Shown: positions 11,295 to 20,802 of the stretch, in pieces | Position numbering within the stretch: the first letter of the stretch is position 1 | How the letters are laid out: every line of letters starts with the position of its first letter | Assembly (NCBI GenBank): GCA_021234155.1 | Contig: JAJEKV010000141.1 | Coordinates: 1-64,000, forward strand | DNA: 64,000 nt | Direction: 5' to 3' | From: Isoetes taiwanensis | Lineage: Eukaryota; Streptophyta; Lycopodiopsida; Isoetales; Isoetaceae | Position numbers and translations under genes: made by a program | The notes under the pieces: model-generated | What the model was told of the DNA's origin: nothing | Databases searched by the model: none | The model's input: the letters and a program-made list of their open reading frames with translations, nothing else

Positions 11295-12027
11295 TGATAC
11301 GGAGTCATAGTCCGTATCATAGCACGGGGGAGTGGTCCATGGCGGCAGGGTTATGGGGCATGGCAAAATATGGCAAAGTTGTGGAACTATGGCAAGGTTG
11401 TGATATCTAGGATGGGGTCGAGAACCATTGGTTGGAGAGATATCAAGGGGAATCAATGATCAAGCAAAAGGGGCGGACTATTTTGCACAAAAAGGCCATA
11501 GATAATATCCATATGATAAGTCATATAATCTAATTAAAGGCAAGGAGATATTTTGAGAAAAAGGCAACTGCATGCTAAAAAAGGCTAAAGTCGCAGAGAG
11601 ATCTATAAATAGAATCGAAACTTCAGTTGGACATATCTCAGCAACCAGAGGTCGGATTGTAGCGACCGTTACCTCGTTGGAACCGGCTCGGAGTCTAGTT
11701 TCCGAATTGGAGTAACATATATCCTAGGTCATCCGTATGAGGGAGTCATATATCCTAGTTCATCCGTATGAGGTCATTATGACCGAAAAGGTGACAGGGG
11801 GTCACAAATTACTGCCATAGCGACTTCACAGATCTGCAATTGCTTTTGTGATGTGTGGCTACGTGGAATAGCTAGACTAGCCTGGAGGGCTAATAAGCCA
11901 GATGTCATAGCTTTTTGTTTGCCATAGCACTTGTGTTTTGCCATAACCCTGTGGATCCGGTTGGGTGGTTAAACGTGCTCATCAATGTATTTATCTGATA
12001 TATAATTGGATCTTGATCTTCAAATAA
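11295..12027 (+). repeat. Right LTR of the nested element
   Basis: It starts TGATACGGAGTC and matches the left LTR to its end at ...GATCTTCAAATAA, after which the two flanks diverge. It contains a TATA box at 11604-11611 and an extra tandem unit near 11710-11780 relative to the left copy. LINE-A sequence resumes at about 12028. Confidence 0.9.
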
Positions 12028-14991
12028 GATGTTGTTGTATCAGTAGTTTAGCTTCCCATAAATAATGAATCGTATCATCTATCTAGAATGAGATCCAGAA
12101 TTGGATCAACACTCAAAATGATACAAAAGATTGGCTACTGTGGTTGACTTTAATCACACCCGCCAATGGAATCTTAAGAAATAAGATAAACATGACAAGG
12201 GATGAAAGGCAATCTTAGTATAGTCCGGTTCAAACCACCACTCTAGACTACATACCCTCTGCTAACACTAAATATACATGGTCAAACAAAAGACTTGGAA
12301 GGAGGGGAGGTGCTTACTGCATCCTTGACAGATTCTACCTGTTTAACCCCAACGTTCCAAGACTGGATAATTGTACTATCACTGAGGACGAGTCCAATAT
12401 CCTCGGTGATCATATTCCCCAAATTCTAAACACAAAGACCTCAATCAATCTAAACAAACTCTAAATTCCCCCTTCAAGCTCAACCTCTCTTCTATCCAAC
12501 AAAAAGTTCTGCATCAAATTTTGTGCAATACTACCTCTCTCTTCCAGCTATAGGTGATTATCAGTCTTTATGGATTTTTAGCGATAATCTTAAGAGCTGT
12601 AAGAACTGAGCCAAGGGAAAAAAAAAAAAAAAACCAAAAAGTTAGAGAAGGAAAGAATGACCTGATGAGGTTGATCATGGAAGTTAGAAAATAGATTGAG
12701 GCCACTCCCAGCTCTACTGCATTTCAGAGACAAGAAGTTACTCTAGAAAACCAGCTTAAAGCCATTGAGGAAAGAGAAGCTACAGGCATGTCACCAAGAG
12801 CAAAGATTAAGCAATATAATCTAATGGATCAAGATAGTGTTAAGTTTTTTTTTTCGTGTAGCTATGAACAGATTGATCAATAATACCATTACTTCTCTGT
12901 ACACACTGTTGATGGCCAAATTCTAGACCCAGAAGCAATAAAGAAATCTCTTCTCAGAGTCTCAACTTCACAATGAGATCAATGCCAAACTAGAATCCCT
13001 TTCCAACAGACCCCAGCTACTAAAGTCATGGAGGGTGGTATAGAAGATTGTCTAGATGACAAGGAAATTATGGTGGTTATCAGGAAAATGGAGAAGGGGA
13101 AAAGCCGTGGCTCAGATAGCTTTCCTCCACAATTCTTTCTCACATTTTGGACCATTATGAAGGAGGATTTCATAAAGTTTATTGAAGGAGTTTAGCATGC
13201 TGGATATTTATACCCAGCCTTCAATACCAGTCTCATAGCCCTCCTCCCAAAGATTAAGCAACCTAAAACTATAGAAGATTGGAGACCCATCTCCTTAACA
13301 ACACTATCTATAAAATCACTGTTAAAGTTCTAGCTCTTAGAATTATGATTCACCTACAAGAGAATATGCTCTTGTCAATCAGCCTTCCTTCCTCGTATAT
13401 ATATTCTAGACAATTATATTACAGCTAGCGAATCTCTTCATTGGAATAGATTGACCAAGTAGGATTGCCTCCTCCTTAAACTGGACTTCAAAAGGGTTTA
13501 CGACACTATTAGATCCTAGAAAGAGCTCTAGTTCACATAGGTATTCACCCCTCTCTAATCATGAAAATTATAGGACTAAATAGCTTAGCCTCCTCCAGCC
13601 TAATTATTAATGACTCCCCATCAAATTTCTTTCCCATCAGGAGAGGGGTTAGGAAGGCTGCCCCCTCACCCCATACATTTTTCTTTGTGTAGCAGAGATG
13701 CTTACTAGAGTTGTCCTTGTCCTCCATGGCAAAAATATAATCCAAAGACTTCAAATGCCTGGAACAGATCAATAACTCAACATACTCCAATATGCTGGTG
13801 AGACATTTGTCCTGCTAAAAGCTAATCAGAGCTGCAATAACTTTCTGGACTGTGTAGATAACTTTAGAGTGATCTCGGACATGTTAATCTAGCCAAATGT
13901 TCTACTCTTTGGGATGAACCAGAGAACACACTTGATATCCTAGGAATCAAGATCATTCCTTTCCACCATGCCATCACCCTTTTAGGGATACCCCTAGCCA
14001 TAAATTTTGTGAACGAGGATATGTGGAGCCCACTTGTAATGAGAATTAAAAATTAACTTAATACTGTGTCCAATGTTCTCTCATTTACGGGAAGAGCTCT
14101 GATAGCTAACTCACTTCTAGTCCGTACTCATATCTACTTCTCCTCTGTCCTTATTGCGAATAAATCTACATACTGTAAAATTGAACGATCTATCTTTGGG
14201 GGGAGGGGGGGAATGCATTTTTTAGATAGAAAGGATCACGACCTCTAAGAAGAAAGGTGGAATGGGACTTAAATCCCTCTTCAAGCAAAGTCAAAAGTAC
14301 GTTTAGAAAGCTCTAAATGGCTGGCACTCCCGGCCATGCATTTAATCAGATATTGGCTCAACATCAGCAAACCCTTTGGCCTTAAGAAATATGCTCGTAT
14401 GCTTCCTAACACAACTTACTACGCCTTTAAGTGTGTCCCTAATACCTCCTCCATGATGAAGAGAATCCTCTCAGCCTGGATGGAAGTTGCTGAAGGCTTT
14501 GACCACAAAGAGATAAATTTTGACAGTGCAACCTTTTCCCTCTTTCAAACCCCTATATTTGCCACAGAAGAAAAAGTCCAATAGGCTCTTAAACATCCAA
14601 GGATCTGGAAGAAATGAAAAGCTGCTAGTATTACTCAACTTCAATACTTGTGGAATAGAGAACAATGGAGAGACTGGAAGGAGATCTCCCAGATAGTTTT
14701 TTTTTTTTTTTTTTTTGGTTTTGGGGGGGGGGGGCATCCAAAATGAATGCACCACAACTGGCACCACATCTATAACATCTAATTGGCTCATCAAGAAGTT
14801 TGATGCATACAAAATTGCTGTTGGATATAAACTAATAGCTCAGAGAAAGACCTTACTCACCCTAACAAATGGCATGTACCCAAACAGAACTTCACTGAAG
14901 TTCTTAAGAATGCATGGAGATCCTATGACCAGCCTAAAATGCAAGCCTTTATCTGGAGATGCCTTCACCAAGCCATCCCTACTAAGATTAT
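12028..14991 (+). pseudogene. LINE-A ORF2, endonuclease C-terminal half, RT and zf-RVT region (decayed)
   Basis: This continues the split ORF2. VVDFNHTRQWNL (the DFN motif) and YTWSNKRLGRRGGAY followed by LDRFYLF complete the endonuclease. RT follows: GSDSFPPQFFLTFW-like residues, WRPISL, LLLKLDFKRVYD (motif A) and PIRRGVRKAA. The catalytic YADD has become YAGE (LQYAGETFVL). GRALIANSLLVRTHIYFSSVL and WRSYDQPKMQAFIWRCLHQA match the thumb/zf-RVT part of LINE-B. There are many stops and frameshifts, an A-run at 12610 and a long T-run/G-run pair at 14699-14735. Coding similarity stops at about 14991, where a gypsy-type LTR seems to start. Confidence 0.8.
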
Positions 14992-15831
14992 TGTTAGTCC
15001 CGTGCAGCCAGGCACTGGACTATTCTTGAACACAACATAGGTCAAAGGCAAGGGACCAGGTCAAGCATCAGGTAGCAAACATACGCCCCCGCTAAAAACC
15101 ACAAAGAAATCCACGCCCTCGTCAAAGCAGAGGACCAAACAAGACAAATGATAGTCTCCGGGGAGTTCGACCTTAAATTAGCGGGATTCCAGGCACTAAT
15201 GACGGCCCTACAAAGATTCTCTCTGATCAAGCATATGATCTAGGAGTTAGTGACCGAGATCACAAAGGCTCTGCCATATGTTTATTCTGGACCCATATAT
15301 CAGTAGAGTAGATCTCAAGTTTTTAGATGAGACTTAGTATCGTCTTGTTTCAGTTTTCTCGTCTCAGCAAGATCTCATGTACTCTTTTTGATATTCAAGG
15401 AGTCTTATCTTGGCATATAGTCCCTTTGTTTTTCCGTTTCATTCCTTCTGTTCTGATTCCTTTGCAAACTCCTGCGTGACACACTATACTAGGACTTGTC
15501 TGCTTGATCCAAGGGTCCTCATAGAGGGCTGTCTTGCAGGCGATCCTGAACCCAGACCATAAACATTGTCGCCACTGCCGGGTCTTAGTTCCTTCTTCCA
15601 GACTATAAGATGTTTGTTCGTGCTTTTACTCAAGATAGCTTCTCAACCAAACTGCGGCTCGATTGGATCGCCATCAACGCACGAAAGTTGTTCGCGACAT
15701 GTATGATGCTAATTATGATATTGAAGGAGGCCGCTATCGCTCGCGTGCTCATTCTGCACCGCCTATCCCTCACATATGCATGCATGCATATGTTAACTCT
15801 AGTGAACAACCACTTAACTAATTGTCTTTAG
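14992..15831 (+). mobile_element. Ty3/gypsy 5' end remnant (LTR, primer site, gag start)
   Basis: Sequence starting TGTTAGTCCC and ending CCATAAACA (about 14992-15564) has TG...CA ends. It is followed after one base by TGTCGCCACTGCCGGG (15566-15581). This resembles the Asp-tRNA primer site of plant gypsy elements (TGGCGCC..TGCCGGG) with a few changes. Downstream, one frame reads TAARLDRHQRTKVVRDMYD and then ANYDIEGGRYRSRAHS, a charged stretch compatible with a gag start. No second LTR is visible. The call rests on the primer-site likeness and on the abrupt end of LINE-A. Confidence 0.4.
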
Positions 15832-16317
15832 ACACTTGGCCCTTCTATTATGCATTAATGCCACTTGTCCTTTAAACCTACAATCCTTAGATTTAATGGT
15901 CCCATGTCCAGTATATGTATGTAACATATCTATATGACCTAGGGCCTAACATATGTACGTAATAGTAAATCACACACTCTAGAAAAGCCTCTGAATAAGC
16001 TAAAGTTATCAAGAGATCGGAGATGGGAGATCGAATACAAAAGCTAAGAACGGAGATCAGATGCAAAAGTTATCATGAATTATGTGAACAGCACTGGCGG
16101 CGGAGCTCTAGAATGCCCATCACTGCCTCCTCTTTGAAGGAGATTAACCCTCGCCTGCATAGTTTTTAGAAACTAGAATGGACAACCGTTTGCCATCATG
16201 TCCATTGTCCATGATTTGCTTTTAAATTGATGTAGAACATCAAAAGACATAACTAGTTAAGGAAATGCTTACATCAATATGGTGATCAAGTATTGACCAA
16301 TCAATCTTAAGAGCTTA
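15832..16317. other. Spacer, no gene seen
   Basis: AT-rich sequence without a coding frame or repeat that I can recognise. Confidence 0.5.
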
Positions 16318-16522
16318 TTAACATCACACCACAAGGCAGCATCCTATCGGACATGTGACACTTTACAACACACCCAAATGGGTCCTGCCCCCACCACTTT
16401 ACATTGCTGAAGTGGGTCCTTCCCCCACCAACTTTACATTGCATGGCCACTTTCACAACGAGGCGTTGAACCCGTGACCTTGGGTATGGCAGTTTAACGT
16501 CTTACCACAGGACTTGCCTTTG
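16318..16522 (-). mobile_element. tRNA-derived SINE, family 1, copy 1
   Basis: Read on the minus strand, the unit has an A-box-like AAGTCCTGTGGTAAG, then a B box GGTCACGGGTTCAACGCC (16462-16479). The body contains CAATGTAAAGT and ends TCACATGTCC-ATAGGATGCTGCCT-GTGGTGTGATGTTAATA. The copy at 26.5 kb shares that tail and its internal boxes. RNA polymerase III would transcribe such an element, and LINE proteins would mobilise it. This copy holds an internal duplication of about 39 bp (TGGGTCCT.CCCCCACCA unit). Confidence 0.7.
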
Positions 16523-16559
16523 AAAATCCACGTGTCTCTATCTAATTACTTGCATGATG

Positions 16560-16652
16560 GCAGAATCCTATCTTGCTTCACAAATAAGTTATAGGTTTCC
16601 AATCTTCCGTGGACGTTAAAAAAACTATTCTATTCTATTCTATTCTATTCTT
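16560..16652 (+). mobile_element. SINE-type 3' end with (TATTC)n tail
   Basis: The sequence TTCCGTGGACGTTAAAAAAA is followed by five TATTC repeats. The same junction (CCGTGGACGCTAAAAA then TATTC repeats) occurs in the opposite orientation at 25.8 kb. A conserved 3' end followed by a pentanucleotide run is typical of SINE termini. The 5' part is not recognisable here. Confidence 0.5.
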
Positions 16653-16873
16653 AATTTTTAGTTGAATGTATTATCCTTTTGTTATGCCTTCTAATTTGTA
16701 TTATGTGCAAGTATATTGGCCTTTCCATGTAGTGGGTTCATATAGAAACCTTATAAGAAGGAATAGCATATCATTTTAATTTTCTAAGGTCTAGATCTTA
16801 GTGCAAATGACAGATAACTATACTATCAGAAAATAGATCGCCTTTAGGGTTTTTCATCTTTGCATTTTTACAG

Positions 16874-17062
16874 ATGTCCAACATTTTTATTCCTTCATAT
16901 TATGTTCCCAAATATGATTCAAAAAATTGCAAGCCTGCATCCCAACCTCCCTGGGCTGTTGAACATGACATCCGTGGACTTGTTAGGATCATACCTTCAG
17001 GAGGTTATGGATACACGGACTCAACTGTATCCTTCGGTGCAGTATTGAATTGTCCTATATGA
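16874..17062 (+). other. Possible orphan exon after a good 3' splice site
   Basis: A pyrimidine-rich stretch ending TTTTTACAG directly precedes ATG and a 62-codon frame with balanced composition (e.g. PWAVEHDIRGLVRIIPSGGY). I do not recognise the family. There is no matching donor or neighbouring exon that I can support, so it may be a captured or relict gene fragment, or chance. Confidence 0.2.
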
Positions 17063-17301
17063 TTGTACAATCTACCAGCATACTTATTACTGCTAAGCCC
17101 CTCAAAAACCCTTCGGGGCGGGGTTTTTTTAATCCTGACAGTAATACGCTTGCTGCTCTCTTTGTTTGGATCCCATAGACCAATTGGTCTCCGTGGAACT
17201 TTACATACCCCACAAACGAGGAACTTTACATACGGTGTAGATTAAGGAATAAGGAGTGAATATGCCTATCCAACAGCTCTCATTGCTCGAAGTCATCCCC
17301 C

Positions 17302-17505
17302 GTGTGAATATGCACCCAAACCAAAGGGTTTAAGGGGGATTTTAATTTAAATGTGTTGGACCCAATGGTTGTGTTAATTAATGTCAATGGTAGTTATGTG
17401 TTAGTTGTTAATGTCAATGGTTGTTATGTGTTGGGGGATTTAATTTTTATATGTTGGATGTTAATGGTTTGTGTTGCAAAAAAAAAATTTTGGCCCCTTG
17501 GGGCC
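17302..17505 (+). repeat. GGCC-hairpin repeat, copy 1
   Basis: It starts GTGTGAATATGCACCCAAA, passes through GGGGGATTTTAATTTAAATG and several GT(C)AATGGT(A/T)GTTATGTG units, and ends with an A-run and the hairpin GGCCCCTTGGGGCC. Copies lie at 19415-19563 (same strand) and 18919-19036 (inverted). The internal TTAATGTCAATGGTTGTTATG motif is duplicated here. Confidence 0.75.
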
Positions 17506-18168
17506 TTAGGGACGTCACCCCTCCTCCCTCCCGGTGTGACAAAAATTTTAGAATTCAAACCGAGAAAAAAAGTAGAATTCATTTGAGGCTTTCATCACCT
17601 GTAGCTTTTGAATTTCATCACAATAAAACAAATAGAACATAAGTAAAAGTTACTATAAAGATAGAGCAGATTGATCCCATTATTCTGAAAGTCATAAAGT
17701 TTGCAACACCCATACACAACATTTTTCAACTGGAATTTAACAGCAGCCTTTGGCCTCCATGGATTCTTGTGGTGAGAAACCAAAGTGGGAAACTTTTCTG
17801 CTTGTTAGCCCAAGGATCTAGAAGCCTTGGAATTTGCTTAATAATTGTCTCAAAATCTAAAAATGCATGGTAATTTTTTGCAAGCTTCATTCGGAATGAG
17901 CCATAAAACAATATCCAATAGCGCAATCCTGTATTAATCAGTTGGTAGGATGTGAAAGCCTACCAAACCCGGCCAAAAAATTGCTGTTTTGGCATAGATA
18001 GCTTAACCAAACATATCCATAACATATACTATCAAAAATATCTCGGAGAGAGCTTTCCAACGCAATAAAAATTATCTGAAACAGAGCTCTGGATCAAAAG
18101 TTATGATAAGAAATGTGTTGCCGGCGGGGAAACTGCACTACATGCGCCCTTCAAGCCCTTCATGTGCC

Positions 18169-18340
18169 CATTATGCACCACACACACAAAAAGAGGGCTT
18201 CTGTTGTGAGCCATTGGTTGTTGACCATTATGCACCACACGCACAAAAAGAGGGCTTTTGTTGTGAGCCATTGGTTGTTGACCATTATGCACCACACGCA
18301 CAAAAAAAAGGGCTTTTGTTGTGAGGCATTGGTTGTTGAC
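18169..18340. repeat. Three-unit minisatellite, 57-bp period
   Basis: Units at 18169-18225, 18226-18282 and 18283-18340 start CATTATGCACCACAC and end GGTTGTTGAC. They differ at only a few positions, and the third is 58 bp because of an expanded A-run. Because 57 is a multiple of three, open frames run through on both strands; these are by-products of the repeat. Confidence 0.95.
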
Positions 18341-18379
18341 CATTGGAAAAAAAAGGCTAAAATCAATGGCTCAGAAATG

Positions 18380-18498
18380 GTGCACTCTAGATGTACGCAT
18401 TAGTACATCCATTTGAATACATCACGAAATCATAGAAAAACCTTAGTGAAAAGCGTACGAAAACACAAAGAAAACCCCCTGTTATTATGCTACATATT
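18380..18498 (+). repeat. Dispersed repeat D, copy 1
   Basis: About 119 bp from GTGCACTCTAGATGTACGC to CCCCCTGTTATTATGCTACATATT-type sequence. Matching copies lie at 22677-22795 and 58924-59043. Upstream of this copy and of the 58.9-kb copy the similarity reaches further (CTAAAATCAAYGGCT). No terminal inverted repeats or coding capacity are seen. Confidence 0.8.
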
Positions 18499-18711
18499 CT
18501 TAACAATTTAGGCTATTTATTACAAAAAATATGCCGTTGGAAATTGAAGTTACTTAAATACGCTAACTTGCAAACATAATATGGAAATGAGACTTCCCAA
18601 CTCTGGACGGTCTCGAGCTCGGATATGGTTGGTTTAGGATTAGTGTTCTAGGCATAGACGCAATGAAAATTCTATATGTTCTTCTAAGATGTCTGGTGTC
18701 GGTGCCATAAA

Positions 18712-18782
18712 GCATGTCCCATGCGCATGTGGCATGCACATGTCCATGTGCATGTTGCATGTGCATGCAGCAAGCGCATATA
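18712..18782. repeat. Alternating purine/pyrimidine tract with nested palindromes
   Basis: The tract is built from GCGCATG, GCATGCACATG and CATGTGCATG words. It includes a perfect 10-bp inverted repeat with a 2-bp spacer (18733-18742 and 18745-18754). Such RY alternation can adopt left-handed or cruciform DNA under supercoiling. Confidence 0.8.
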
Positions 18783-18918
18783 AAAACTAAGGTCCACATG
18801 AAAAAAAAAAAGAAGTCTCTTTAAGACCTTTTTGGCCACAAAAAAGAATAAAAAAAATAAAAATAAAAATAGACCATCTAACCATTTTGCAAAAGATGAC
18901 ATTCTTCTCTATATTCAA

Positions 18919-19036
18919 ACACATAACTACCAATACATACTACCATTAATAGTAATTAGCACAAACCATTGCATCCAACACATTTAAATTAAAATCCCCT
19001 TGAAACCCCCTTTGGTTTGTGTGCATATTCACACGG
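18919..19036 (-). repeat. GGCC-hairpin repeat, copy 2 (inverted)
   Basis: This is the reverse complement of the 19415-19530 segment, from the AATGGT(A)GTTATGTG block to GTGTGAATATGCACAC. With copy 3 it forms an inverted repeat of about 115 bp per arm separated by roughly 380 bp. It lacks the terminal GGCC hairpin. Confidence 0.8.
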
Positions 19037-19065
19037 AAGTTACTCCAGAAATCGAGAGTTGTCGG

Positions 19066-19293
19066 ATGGGTATATTTGTTCTTTATTCCTCGATCTAGAC
19101 CATACAAAACCCCAAAAAATATGGTTTTACCATTTTTTACTATCGTTTGTTGGGATATGCATGTACAAGAAGTAGCAGGTTCTTAGAAGGCCCTTTTATG
19201 ATCTCAAAAAATCCCTAATGGGTATATTTGTTCTTTATTCCTCGATCTAGACCATACACAACGATCCTCGTTTGTGGGATATGCATGTACAAG
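19066..19293. repeat. Direct repeat inside the inverted-repeat loop
   Basis: ATGGGTATATTTGTTCTTTA and the following CGATCTAGACCATAC...GGGATATGCATGTACAAG occur at 19066-19169 and again, slightly shorter, at 19218-19293. Confidence 0.85.
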
Positions 19294-19414
19294 TTTTTGT
19301 ATACTGTATATTGAGGTTTGCAAAATACTATAAGGTTTGAGAAAATGTACTTAATGGTGTTAATTTTGTACAATATTGTAAGTTTTTAGGGGCTCTCGCT
19401 GCCCTACATAAACT

Positions 19415-19563
19415 CCCGTGTGAATATGCACCCAAATCAAAGGGGGTCTCAGGGGGATTTTAATTTAAAAGTGTTGGATGTAATGGTTTGTGCTAATTAA
19501 TGTTAATGGTAGTTATGTGTTGGTTGTTATATTTAAAAAAAAAAAATTGGGCCCTTCGGGCCC
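19415..19563 (+). repeat. GGCC-hairpin repeat, copy 3
   Basis: It matches copy 1 from GTGTGAATATGCACCCAAA onward and ends with an A-run followed by the perfect hairpin GGGCCC-TTC-GGGCCC. Confidence 0.8.
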
Positions 19564-19734
19564 TAACAAAAGCCAACATAGGTAAACTTTAACGGCCTAA
19601 ATATTAATTCATAAGAAGCTTGGTTCTTTGTAGTTGAACATAAGAAGGTAGGGATTGATAAACAAAGTAGAAAACATGTGTTTATATTAGAGAAAAAAAT
19701 GTAGCATATCTAGCAAAATTTCTAGTAGTTAAAT

Positions 19735-20430
19735 ATCACCATCATGATAATAGACACTTCAAACTGCAGGACATAACTATAAGGGAAAAAAATTAATTTG
19801 TGCATCACCATATGACAATATGCACTTCAAATAGTAGTTCATAATGACTTATTCAAAAAGGTTTTGCAGACAAACATGCAGTTTGTATATCACCATATGA
19901 GAATATGCACTTCAAACTGCAATACATAATATGATTGCCCAGAGTTTATACATCATGATACGAGTTGAATACGCTGCAAAGAACTTAAACAAGCTGGGAA
20001 TGAGTTGAATATGTTGCATATGATAACAGGCTGGTCGATTGAAGCAAAATAGAGTGCTTGAAGCTTTATTATTGCATTTAGAATGTCTTCATAATACAAT
20101 GCCCTCACAATTCCAAATCATCTTAACATTCTGCGAAATATGGATACAGGAACTTTCAAAGAACATTTGCACCAAAATGGAGGATTGAACCTTTATTTTT
20201 GTACTCTATGTTACTCTACGCCTTTATAATTGACGTGCAGATTCGATGGCACCTGCGCAATAGCAATGAGAATTTCCTTCATTTTGTTGCGCTGCCGTAT
20301 CGTCATAGGCAGCATTAACTAGTGATACAAGTTTGCTTCACAATTCTGCATCATGATACGAGTTGAATACACTGCAAATAATGCAAACAAGCTGGGAATG
20401 AGTTGAATATGATGTATAAGTTAACAGGAG
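19735..20430. repeat. Diverged direct repeats in non-coding sequence
   Basis: A unit of about 50 bp with the core ATATGCACTTCAAACTGCA recurs near 19735, 19800 and 19885. A second unit (CATCATGATACGAGTTGAAT ... GAGTTGAATATG) occurs at about 19950-20030 and again at 20350-20425. The rest of 19.56-20.63 kb shows no gene. Confidence 0.7.
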
Positions 20431-20629
20431 ATCAATCAGATAAATAATAGCTGCTGACCGATTTGCCAAGTTATCATGTCTTTAAAAAAGACAATCACTG
20501 TATGCTGTAGTTCAGATAACATGCAATGGACCTATATATGTTTCATGAGTTCTTCATTCTCTGTTAAAAACTGCAGAACACTGACATTGTACACAGACAA
20601 TCGAATAAAATAAATATTGCAATAATACC

Positions 20630-20785
20630 AGTTGGCATGAAAAGAGATGACGCTGAATCAACAAATGCCAATAAATCAGAGGCCTTTTGGAGTGCTTCTC
20701 TGTTGTCCTCTTGCGCATACAGAAATGTTGTTCATAACTCCACGGCTCCACACTCCATGGTTGGGACTTCTTGCGATATTCCAGC
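20630..20785 (-). pseudogene. Coding-like segment next to LINE-C1 (unidentified)
   Basis: On the minus strand a frame ending AQEDNREALQKASDLLAFVD then SASSLFMPTG is followed by a GT donor-like sequence (CTG|GTATT). An in-frame TGA lies upstream in this frame. Together with 22408-22564 it flanks the LINE-C1 insertion. I do not recognise the protein. It may be an exon of a gene that LINE-C1 disrupted, or a relict. Confidence 0.25.
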
Positions 20786-20802
20786 ATATTTAAATCGAAG
20801 CC
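20786..20802. repeat. Left target-site duplication of LINE-C1
   Basis: ATATTTAAATCGAAGCC here matches ATATTTAAATCAAAGCC at 22391-22407, just after the poly(A) tail: 17 bp with one mismatch. Confidence 0.9.

Larger units (their letters stand above)
9520..12027 (+). mobile_element. Non-autonomous LTR retrotransposon nested in LINE-A
   Basis: Two long direct repeats (9520-10225 and 11295-12027) flank about 1.07 kb of internal sequence. Both LTRs carry a TATA box, and a purine-rich tract, GAGAAGGGATGGAC, ends exactly where the right LTR begins. The orientation is therefore plus. The internal part has no gag, protease, RT or integrase motif; a 108-codon frame at 10333-10659 is unrecognised. The element would need proteins from another element. 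It splits the LINE-A endonuclease cleanly, because the motifs on either side are collinear. I could not identify a target-site duplication or a standard primer site, so the exact ends carry a few bases of uncertainty. Confidence 0.85.

Noticed and set aside
18160-18345. CRISPR-like array
   Set aside because: Units are contiguous tandem copies without unique spacers, in a eukaryotic context.
18101-18403. Four overlapping open frames
   Set aside because: They are a by-product of the 57-bp repeat, whose period is a multiple of three.
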